Source: JACPNA01 sp964429715
GTDB taxonomy: Archaea > Nanobdellota > Nanobdellia > Woesearchaeales > GW2011-AR9
Reading direction: 5' to 3'
NCBI GenBank assembly: GCA_964429715.1
Contig: CAYSCV010000077.1
Span: 1 to 6,674, forward strand
Length of the DNA: 6,674 bases
Shown one piece after another: positions 1 through 5,080 of this stretch. A model generated the notes under the pieces. It did not search any database. It saw only the letters and a program-made list of their open reading frames with translations, and had not been told where the DNA came from. Both the position numbers and the translations under genes were made by a program. Positions within the stretch are counted from its first letter, which is position 1, and every line of letters begins with the position of its first letter.

Positions 1-77
1 CTTCCAAGCGCAAAAGAGACATCGGAAAGCACTGTTATCAATCCGTAGTTTTTGCTGATTTGTTTAACGGTAAGCAT
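1..77 (-). CDS. ABC-F-type ATP-binding protein, N-terminal fragment (runs off the window)
   Basis: The minus strand from position 77 gives an ATG followed by 25 codons reading MLTVKQISKNYGLITVLSDV and then SFALG, which runs off the left edge. The pattern (I/V)xxISKxYGxxxVLxDVSF is the opening beta-strand region of ABC ATPase domains. The form with YG directly before a short strand and no long inserted loop is typical of ABC-F proteins (EttA/Uup/YdiF-like ribosome-associated ATPases). A generic ABC transporter ATPase cannot be excluded, because Walker A lies outside the window. The start is supported by an AAGGAG-type ribosome binding site (complement of 82-88) four to five bases upstream. The gene overlaps the end of the ORF at 64-246 by 14 bp. 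I infer that it belongs to the operon flanking the island rather than to the glycan cluster. Confidence 0.75.
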   Translation of the reverse strand, partial: MLTVKQISKNYGLITVLSDVSFALG

Positions 78-246
78 AAATCTCCTTTTCTTTCGAGTGA
101 ATTATATCACTGTCTTCAAAGCGGCATGGAACAAACAACTTTTTCGGTTTGATATGCAAGTCATCAGACAGATGGGCTACGATGCCGTGAAGTTTGCGGA
201 CGCGCTCGGCGAGACGGTGGTGAAGTAGTTTTTCACACAGATGCAT
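64..246 (-). CDS. Short uncertain ORF at the left island junction (60 codons)
   Basis: This minus-strand ORF overlaps the ABC-F start by 14 bp and reads MHLCEKLLHHRLAERVRKLH onward to a TAA. No family is recognised. Its first codons lie between the end of the pyruvyl transferase gene and the 17-bp direct repeat, and no Shine-Dalgarno site precedes its ATG. If the island is removed through the repeat, the ORF would instead begin MLLHHRLAERV from the ATG at 6325, nine bases after the 76-residue gene. A caution applies: the opposite strand in the same codon register (154-228) reads MQVIRQMGYDAVKFADALGE then TVVK and a stop. That reading has a more gene-like purine bias in first codon positions. 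The DNA may therefore be a plus-strand gene remnant or non-coding. Low confidence. Confidence 0.27.
   Translation of the reverse strand: MHLCEKLLHHRLAERVRKLHGIVAHLSDDLHIKPKKLFVPCRFEDSDIIHSKEKEIYAYR
211..227 (+). repeat. 17-bp direct repeat, left copy (candidate island boundary)
   Basis: GAGACGGTGGTGAAGTA occurs here and, in the same orientation, at 6305-6321. The similarity extends left as CTCnGnGAGACGG, giving 21 identities in 23 including the repeat. The island side begins five bases before the stop codon of the pyruvyl transferase gene. A chance 17-base match in a window this size is unlikely (on the order of one in a thousand). The two copies enclose exactly the glycan cluster. Confidence 0.75.
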
Positions 247-1015
247 TAATTAAACGGAGTGTCTTTTTTGCAAAGTTCAAATTAGCCTTTCTCGCTTCCA
301 TCAGCGCGTGCGGATAAGTTGGCACACTTTTAATCCATTTTACATTAAAAGTATTGGAGATCATGGGCGGATGACGTAAACCGAAAAATTTAGATGAAAA
401 GGGTTGCAAAACAATCACCTTCTTTTTCAAAAGTGTTGCCCAGTAAGCACCATGATAACTATTGGTAATTATTAACTCTGCAGAACCTAAAAATTCTATA
501 ACATCCTCAAAATCATCCCCGTTTTTCATCTTCGGGAAGTCTGGGTATATACCTCTCAAACGGAAGTTTTTGTGTTCATAAAGCACGACTTTATTTCTTA
601 CTTTAAATGTTTTATCGAAAATCGGATGCATGCAACTGACACAGGGGACCCATTCAAAAGAGTCGACATTGTCTCTGACGCCCAATAAACTAAACCCTTC
701 TGAATATTTGTGGCTGTTGTACAAGATATCACATGCCCCGTGTACATTGTGACCGATTCCCCAACCGATCAAGAGTTTGGTTTTTGCTATAAGCAACGCA
801 TTTATATAATCCTTGAAGTATGCTTGTTCAAGGAAGCCGCCTCCTCCAAAAATAATTACCTTATTCTTAATCTCTTTTGAGAACTTATCTAATGGCAGTT
901 CGGTTATATCAAGAGTTTTTATGTTTCTTAAATAATCAAAATATTTAGTTGGCGTTGAAAACTTATCGCCCGTATTTGATGTGTTCTTGCGATAAATGTT
1001 TACTATTTCAATCAT
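233..1015 (-). CDS. Polysaccharide pyruvyl transferase family protein
   Basis: The 260-residue product has the landmarks of the polysaccharide pyruvyl transferase family (PF04230): GDKFSTPTKYF near residues 16-26, the glycine-rich strand VIIFGGGGFL at 53-62, IGWGIGHN at 83-90, LGVRDN at 111-116, PCVSCMHP at 124-131 and the C-terminal signature ITNSYHGAYWATLL at 183-196. Members transfer pyruvate as a ketal onto sugars or act as related glycan-modifying transferases in the cytoplasm; the exact substrate is not predictable. At 260 residues it is somewhat shorter than many relatives, and it stops only five bases from the island boundary repeat, so the extreme C-terminus may be altered. No Shine-Dalgarno site precedes the ATG. 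A promoter with its -10 about 7 bases upstream (1023-1051) suggests a leaderless or nearly leaderless transcript. The gene diverges from the HD hydrolase gene. Confidence 0.85.
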   Translation of the reverse strand: MIEIVNIYRKNTSNTGDKFSTPTKYFDYLRNIKTLDITELPLDKFSKEIKNKVIIFGGGGFLEQAYFKDYINALLIAKTKLLIGWGIGHNVHGACDILYNSHKYSEGFSLLGVRDNVDSFEWVPCVSCMHPIFDKTFKVRNKVVLYEHKNFRLRGIYPDFPKMKNGDDFEDVIEFLGSAELIITNSYHGAYWATLLKKKVIVLQPFSSKFFGLRHPPMISNTFNVKWIKSVPTYPHALMEARKANLNFAKKTLRLINASV

Positions 1016-1027
1016 AATCTATATAAT
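999..1027 (+). promoter_or_regulatory. Promoter for the HD hydrolase gene
   Basis: TTTACT (999-1004), a 17-base spacer and a perfect TATAAT (1022-1027) fit a sigma70 promoter. The transcript would start near 1034, about 30 bases before the ATG at 1064. The -35 lies inside the first codons of the divergent pyruvyl transferase gene. The ribosome binding site is weak (AAGAAAG). Confidence 0.6.
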
Positions 1028-1051
1028 AGGTAAACAAACAACTAAAAACAA
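1023..1051 (-). promoter_or_regulatory. Promoter for the pyruvyl transferase gene, overlapping the divergent one
   Basis: On the minus strand, TTGTTT (complement of 1046-1051), 17 bases and TATTAT (complement of 1023-1028) form a plausible promoter. Its -10 shares five base pairs with the TATAAT of the opposite promoter, so the two polymerases should exclude each other. Transcription would begin at or next to the ATG at 1015. Confidence 0.45.
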
Positions 1052-1063
1052 GAAAGAATAAAT

Positions 1064-1579
1064 ATGATTGAAGACAAAGTAGAGTTAGCGAAGAAATTCG
1101 CCGAACAGAAATTCGCCGAAGCGGGAAGAAAGAATCACTTTCTTGATGTTTTCCAGATACTCCAGAATAAACTGGGGGTTACAGAAGACAATATTCTAAT
1201 AGCGGGACTTCTCCACGATACTTTAGAGGACACTTCGGCAACATATGAGGAAATAGAAAAGACCTTCTCAAAAGAAGTTGCTGATCTAGTGCAAGAAGTG
1301 TCTCACCCAAAAAACTATAATCAAGAACAGAAACTGGAGTATTACGAAAGAATCAAAACAATATCTCTAGGAGCAAAATTCATAAAAATGGCCGACTTCG
1401 CATCACATCTCCAAAGTTTCATTAAAATATATGTAAAAGGCGAACAACATTTACACCCAAAATTTGCAAACAACGATAAGTATATAACAAGCATCCGCGA
1501 ATTTTTGGATACTTGCGATGATTCAGCGGGTAAAGACTTTGTTTATACATTAACGAATAGATTAGAAACATTTCTGTGA
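1064..1579 (+). CDS. MESH1/SpoT-type HD-domain phosphohydrolase (small alarmone hydrolase-like)
   Basis: The 171-residue protein is a stand-alone HD domain of the (p)ppGpp hydrolase type. Metal and catalytic residues line up with MESH1 and SpoT: H25 (NHFLDVFQIL, matching the YINHP histidine), the HD pair H51-D52 within LLHDTLEDT (with E55-D56), and D111 in KFIKMADFASHL, matching KLADKLYNL. No synthetase or TGS domain follows, so this would be a small alarmone hydrolase, cytosolic and probably Mn-dependent. Two features are odd. The loop that normally lies before the first histidine (KDPEGTPYIN-like) is reduced to AGRK, and the preceding helix carries a tandem five-residue duplication (KKFAE/QKFAE). 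Because that loop helps bind the guanosine nucleotide, the substrate may be another nucleotide or sugar phosphate. The fold is secure; the substrate is inferred. Confidence 0.87.
   Translation: MIEDKVELAKKFAEQKFAEAGRKNHFLDVFQILQNKLGVTEDNILIAGLLHDTLEDTSATYEEIEKTFSKEVADLVQEVSHPKNYNQEQKLEYYERIKTISLGAKFIKMADFASHLQSFIKIYVKGEQHLHPKFANNDKYITSIREFLDTCDDSAGKDFVYTLTNRLETFL
1091..1120 (+). repeat. In-frame 15-bp tandem duplication inside the HD gene
   Basis: AAGAAATTCGCCGAA (1091-1105) is followed directly by CAGAAATTCGCCGAA (1106-1120), with 14 of 15 bases identical. It encodes KKFAE then QKFAE in the first helix of the HD protein. The near identity at synonymous positions points to a recent slippage duplication. 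Confidence 0.85.
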
Positions 1580-1610
1580 AATTGAAAGAACGGGGACAGC
1601 ACATGACAAA

Positions 1611-1627
1611 CTCCTTAAATTAAGGAG
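1611..1627. repeat. Palindrome between the HD and kinase genes
   Basis: CTCCTTAAATTAAGGAG is an 8+8 palindrome with one central base; folded as RNA it would be a 7-bp stem with a 3-base loop. It is followed by GGGGTGTTT rather than a T-run, so it is a poor terminator in the plus direction. Similar short palindromes are common as dispersed intergenic repeats, so it may be a repeat remnant or a protein-binding site. The surrounding 139-bp spacer (1580-1718) otherwise holds only promoter-like sequences and the kinase ribosome binding site. Confidence 0.45.
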
Positions 1628-1644
1628 GGGGTGTTTAGTGACGA

Positions 1645-1678
1645 TTGACAGAACACATAATCCCATATAGTGTACAAT
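1645..1678 (+). promoter_or_regulatory. Probable promoter of the thymidylate-kinase-like gene
   Basis: A perfect TTGACA (1645-1650) is followed by TATAGT (1666-1671) at a short 15-base spacing, and by TACAAT (1673-1678) at 22 bases. Neither spacing is ideal, so the exact -10 is uncertain. The strong AAAGGAGG site (1706-1713) lies downstream. Confidence 0.4.
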
Positions 1679-1718
1679 ACAGATTGTTCGCCTATCAGAC
1701 AAAGAAAAGGAGGTTGTA

Positions 1719-2285
1719 ATGAAGAATGCTAGCACTAATAAATTCATCGCCCTTGAGGGAATATCCGGAAGCGGAAAAACAGAACTTGGTAAACTACTGG
1801 CGCAACAGATTTCTGCTCAGTATTATACCACTCCCCCTGAAGCATTTCGTCTATCAAGGAGAGAGGTTGATGCGGAAGCGTGTTTGGAGTCGAGGTTTTT
1901 GTTTTATCTGGCATCAGTGGTACATGCATCACATGAAATAGGTAAAATCCTAAAGACACAAAGTGTTGTGTGCGACAAATATATCTGGTCTACTATTTGC
2001 TACCACACGACATTTGGACTAACTGTTAAAATCCCTAATTGGGTCACTTACATACAACCAGATCACACATTTTTAATTGTTTGCGATAATGATGTGCGAT
2101 TAAGAAGGCTGCGTTTACGGTGCGGTCCGATTATGAACAAGGAAAGGTACGAGACACGGCAACAAATGGAACAACAATGCTTAATTGAGCATCGTAAGCA
2201 CTTGTTGGTAGAAGTTAACAATACAATTGACGGCCCTCAGCACGCCGTTGACCAGATACTCGCCATCATTAAGAACCATGATTAA
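1719..2285 (+). CDS. Thymidylate-kinase-like P-loop (nucleoside/nucleotide) kinase
   Basis: The 188-residue protein opens with a Walker A motif, GISGSGKT (14-21), preceded by the FIALEG strand characteristic of thymidylate kinases. It then has CDKYIWSTICYH (85-96), the counterpart of the DRYxxSxxAYQ motif, with Lys in place of Arg at position 87. A basic lid-like stretch RLRRLRLR lies near 127-134. The length is slightly under the usual 200-215 for dTMP kinase. The Arg-to-Lys change and the divergent lid argue against simple assignment as housekeeping Tmk; a nucleoside, nucleotide or other small-molecule kinase is possible. The start is fixed by AAAGGAGG five bases upstream, the best ribosome binding site in the window. 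Base composition looks richer in GC than the glycosyltransferase genes. It ends convergently, overlapping the GT2 stop codon by four bases. Confidence 0.8.
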   Translation: MKNASTNKFIALEGISGSGKTELGKLLAQQISAQYYTTPPEAFRLSRREVDAEACLESRFLFYLASVVHASHEIGKILKTQSVVCDKYIWSTICYHTTFGLTVKIPNWVTYIQPDHTFLIVCDNDVRLRRLRLRCGPIMNKERYETRQQMEQQCLIEHRKHLLVEVNNTIDGPQHAVDQILAIIKNHD

Positions 2286-3214
2286 GAGGTAGGTACAACC
2301 TGCCTCTTATTTTTTAATATTGAATAGATTCTGCCGTATTTGAATCCAAACTGTCTAATGAACATGCAACACGCTTCAAATGCACGACCTTTTGCAATTA
2401 CGGAGATTACTTTACCCAAGAAAAAATGGGTGAAAAGTACTTCGTCTTTGTCATAGAAATTATTCAATCCCCTCTTCTTTGTCATGATGTAATCAGAGAT
2501 TCCTTGCCAAAACAACCGGCGCGCCATAAACCATCTCGTCAGTCGCGTCTCTGGTATTTTCTCAAAAACTATCGCTTGTGGTTCATACCATACTTTGTTT
2601 ATGGGTATTCTCATGATAAATTCAATGTCTCCATTGGATAAAAGGTTTTTACCAATCCTATCGAGTTCGAGATCGAATAAACCGAGATTATCGAATATTT
2701 CCCTCTTAAATGATATGTTCGCACCGATTAAATAATAAGGTGGATGAATAATTCCGGCTTGTAATGGGAATATAGGCGGCAAAAGAAATTTAAGAAAATA
2801 TTCTGAAAACCAGCGCGGATATTTGTTGGATTCTCTGTCGTTCACTAAAACCGGCCCACCGATACAGAGAACATCACGACTGGCGTATACCCCAACGATA
2901 CTCTTCGCCCAATTAGGTGACACTATCACATCATCATCTACAAACGAAATGATATCTAAGGTAGCATGGTACACCCCGGAGTTTCTCGCATAGTTCAAAC
3001 CAACCCTTGACTCTTTAATAACTTTAATCCTTTCGTTAATTACTTCGAGTTTATCTACAGATAAAGAATTTCCATTATCAACGATAATAATCTCACCAAT
3101 AAAAACTGAGTTTGATATTAATAAAAGAGAATTGATCAGATTCAATAGATCAAGTTCCCGACCGGGATGATTGTAAGTTGGTATAATTACCGATATTAGA
3201 TTTCTGTTTTGCAT
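2282..3214 (-). CDS. Family 2 glycosyltransferase (GT-A fold)
   Basis: The 310-residue protein is a GT2 transferase: SVIIPTYN at 8-15, EIIIVDNG at 41-48, GLNYARNSGVYHA at 72-84, and the metal and nucleotide-sugar site FVDDDV at 91-96 (DxD). GANISFKREIFDNLGLFD at 164-181 and NGDIEF at 194-199 supply the acceptor and catalytic-base region. It would transfer a sugar from a nucleotide donor in the cytoplasm. No long transmembrane helix pair is evident, although 138-157 and 263-275 are hydrophobic. The start overlaps the upstream kinase-fusion gene by 19 bp with no clear Shine-Dalgarno site, so translation is probably coupled. The last codons (KNKRQVVPTS) are the antisense of the convergent kinase gene's terminator, which suggests that the natural C-terminus was replaced or trimmed. 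Confidence 0.9.
   Translation of the reverse strand: MQNRNLISVIIPTYNHPGRELDLLNLINSLLLISNSVFIGEIIIVDNGNSLSVDKLEVINERIKVIKESRVGLNYARNSGVYHATLDIISFVDDDVIVSPNWAKSIVGVYASRDVLCIGGPVLVNDRESNKYPRWFSEYFLKFLLPPIFPLQAGIIHPPYYLIGANISFKREIFDNLGLFDLELDRIGKNLLSNGDIEFIMRIPINKVWYEPQAIVFEKIPETRLTRWFMARRLFWQGISDYIMTKKRGLNNFYDKDEVLFTHFFLGKVISVIAKGRAFEACCMFIRQFGFKYGRIYSILKNKRQVVPTS
2283..2315 (+). terminator. Intrinsic terminator of the kinase gene, inside the GT2 coding end
   Basis: The left arm TAAGAGGTAGGT (2283-2294) pairs with ACCTGCCTCTTA (2298-2309) over 12 bp with one G-U pair and a 3-base ACA loop. It is followed by six T (2310-2315). The left arm includes the kinase stop codon. No T-run follows on the minus strand, so it works in one direction only. 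Confidence 0.88.
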
Positions 3215-4218
3215 AATACATTGTTTATTCTCTCAGCAACATCTTCTAGATTTAGACCCGATGTATCAATGTGCAGAAGTATCGTTGGAAAGAACTTTTT
3301 GAGTTCTGTTGTGTAGAATTCCCTTAGGTAACCCAAGAATACCGGGTCAAACCAATTCTTATACCTGTTTTCTTTTGAATAAGATATTCGCCTTTTGATA
3401 CTTTCATTAATTGAAACATCCAAAAAGATTACATGGGTTGGAAAAGTTATTGTGTGTTTTATACCTTTATATACACGAAGTAGCGAGATGTACTCCTCCT
3501 GCGTATTGTTACTTTTTGATCTTGCATAACAATACGCAAGTGCTGTGAAGAAAGTCCTGTCCATAACAATCTCAGAATACTGTTTACAAAGATCGTCCAA
3601 TCGTGCCGTCTTTTTCTCTTCCGCAAAAAGAAACTGTTTGGAGGTTTCAAGATTATCTTTACTTAGGATGCTCTCGTCTATCTGAAGCTGGGGAATGAAG
3701 ACCCTATCTTTATTGTCTACATATTTATTAATAAAGGTTGTTTTCCCCGCGCCAGGCATACCCTCAAGAGCGATTATTTTCTCAACTTTACAATTATGCA
3801 CTGAGTTCTGATCCAACACAGAAAAGGAAAAGTCCTTCGACAGACCATTGGAACTTATGATCTTGAAACGATTCTTAACAACTGCCTCTTGGAGCCAGAC
3901 TGGGTCCTTGCTCTTTACAAAAACAGTTGCCGGTAAAACTTTTTGAGTTATTTTCCTACTCAATATCTTTTCATATACTCTAATAGTCATTTGTGCAATC
4001 CTATTCCAATCATAGTATCTCTCTATTTCAGATCGTCCACCATACGAAGCGCGGATAAGATCTTTCTTCTTTTTCAAGAGATCCAGAATTCTCTTTCCAT
4101 AATCCAGATAGTTATTCTCAATAAAGAAATAATTTTTATTTTTGAACCCTGATGTAGCGGTACTGGTCGTCACTACTGGAATACCCGCGGCTAAGTAATT
4201 TAATAGTTTGATTCTCAT
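3196..4218 (-). CDS. GT4 C-terminal segment fused to a P-loop nucleoside-kinase-like domain (second part of a frame-broken gene)
   Basis: Residues 1-86 finish a GT4 fold: RIKLLNYLAAGIPVVTTS is the nucleotide-sugar-binding loop, and the closing helix includes YYDWNRIAQMTIRVYEKIL. After a linker (about 87-145) comes a separate kinase domain: KIIALEG then GMPGAGKTT (Walker A, 153-161), MDRTFFTALAYCYA (219-232, DRY/DRS-like substrate motif), HVIFLDVS (262-269) and a basic lid SIKRRISYSKENR (273-285). The kinase resembles thymidylate/deoxynucleoside kinases; the substrate is unknown. The first ATG lies in mid-domain. The same frame is open back to 4263 and encodes the missing GT4 residues KGATFALAPIDEGTG. 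This ORF is therefore almost certainly the downstream part of the gene beginning at 5080 or 5050. The whole would be about 620-630 residues. Fusion of a glycosyltransferase to this kinase type is unusual. Confidence 0.85.
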   Translation of the reverse strand: MRIKLLNYLAAGIPVVTTSTATSGFKNKNYFFIENNYLDYGKRILDLLKKKKDLIRASYGGRSEIERYYDWNRIAQMTIRVYEKILSRKITQKVLPATVFVKSKDPVWLQEAVVKNRFKIISSNGLSKDFSFSVLDQNSVHNCKVEKIIALEGMPGAGKTTFINKYVDNKDRVFIPQLQIDESILSKDNLETSKQFLFAEEKKTARLDDLCKQYSEIVMDRTFFTALAYCYARSKSNNTQEEYISLLRVYKGIKHTITFPTHVIFLDVSINESIKRRISYSKENRYKNWFDPVFLGYLREFYTTELKKFFPTILLHIDTSGLNLEDVAERINNVLCKTEI

Positions 4219-4272
4219 GCCCGTACCTTCATCGATGGGTGCCAGAGCAAAAGTTGCGCCTTTAAAAAAAAA
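4219..4272 (-). other. Frame junction at a T9 homopolymer (slippage site or frameshift error)
   Basis: On the minus strand the upstream GT4 frame reads AAT CTT TTT TTT TAA and stops at 4262-4264. The other frame is closed by TGA just before ATC TTT TTT TTT AAA GGC and is open after it. The two frames overlap for only about a dozen bases, centred on nine T (complement of 4264-4272). Reading eight T, or a +1 slip of the UUU codon when UAA sits in the A site, joins LNLFF to KGATFALAPIDEGTGMRIK and gives an uninterrupted GT4 domain. Confidence 0.85.
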
Positions 4273-5080
4273 GATTCAAATCCGGCAATGTTCCTATAAA
4301 ATCAAAATCTTTTGTTTGGCAGTCTTTCTTGAGATTCGGTGGACAATCACCGGCAATCGTAAACCGAAAACCATGTTGCTGTAATTCTGGGTACATTAAA
4401 TCTTTCATTATTCGTACAGCATCTTCATTTGGTTTGAAATAGAGATTGCCAAGAAAAATTATGTTCTTTTCATCAAAATTTGGTCCGAAATATCTGATTT
4501 CACCGCAATCAACACCGCTTGGAATAACAGATATCCTCTGTGACGACATCTTCATGTATTCCTCAAGGAGAGTCTTGTCCTCATCGCTTAAAGAAATTAG
4601 ATGGTCAATTGATTTGCCGACTATTTCTTCCATCATTTTTATCTCTTCCAATCTGGATGTATCAGCGCCGAGCTTTTTAGCGAGATCCCTCACGACATAG
4701 TGCATTTCGCTTACTAATCTTGCGCCTGTTAATTTAGATAAACGAATACCTTGAAGTAGTATTGGTTCCAGATTATCAAACTGAATTATGTCAATAGATT
4801 CTTTTTTTACCAAAGAGGCGATCAATTCCAGATTGGAGTAATAATGTTGTTTTGGAAATACATAAGTTTTAAAAGGCTCTTTTCTTATCATCTTTATATC
4901 AGACCAACCGCGATAACCGTGAAATACGATCACATCAGCACCATTTAATGCTAGATATCGGGAAAGGTAATGAAAACGATTAGAAGCACCATCATATGAC
5001 GGAATAAAATCTCCATCTACAAAGATTCCGACTTTAATTTTTCTGCGCATAAAAGATTTGATCAGTCTTTCTTGAGACAT
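4262..5080 (-). CDS. GT4 glycosyltransferase, N-terminal and central part (first part of a frame-broken gene)
   Basis: This is the front of a GT-B fold, GT4 family transferase. KIKVGIFVDGDFIPSYDGASNRFHYLSRYL is the N-terminal Rossmann entry with a glycine-containing acceptor loop. IIQFDNLEPILL and ARLVSEMHYVVRDL follow in the middle. ISVIPSGVDCGEIRYF marks the interdomain hinge, and NIIFLGNLYFKPNEDAV begins the donor-binding domain. The ORF ends at LPDLNLFF, immediately before the expected GxFALAPIxxGTGxRIK loop, which is found in the other frame downstream. On its own it lacks the donor phosphate-binding loop and would be inactive. ATG 5050 (MRRKIKVGIF) is a more natural domain start than ATG 5080; neither has a convincing Shine-Dalgarno site. 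Overlap with the GT9 gene is 47 bp, or 17 bp for the shorter start, consistent with translational coupling. Confidence 0.85.
   Translation of the reverse strand: MSQERLIKSFMRRKIKVGIFVDGDFIPSYDGASNRFHYLSRYLALNGADVIVFHGYRGWSDIKMIRKEPFKTYVFPKQHYYSNLELIASLVKKESIDIIQFDNLEPILLQGIRLSKLTGARLVSEMHYVVRDLAKKLGADTSRLEEIKMMEEIVGKSIDHLISLSDEDKTLLEEYMKMSSQRISVIPSGVDCGEIRYFGPNFDEKNIIFLGNLYFKPNEDAVRIMKDLMYPELQQHGFRFTIAGDCPPNLKKDCQTKDFDFIGTLPDLNLFF

Noticed and set aside
1726..1941. Plus-strand 71-codon ORF overlapping the kinase start in another frame.
   Set aside because: The kinase frame has the Walker A motif and the strong ribosome binding site; this ORF has neither.
4262..4264. Stop-codon reassignment as an explanation for the broken GT4 gene.
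   Set aside because: The stop is TAA, not TGA, and the continuation is in a different frame. Genes here end normally at TGA, TAA and TAG.
4446..4700. Plus-strand 84-codon ORF opposite the GT4 gene.
   Set aside because: It is a shadow of the GT4 reading frame with no ribosome binding site or recognisable domain.
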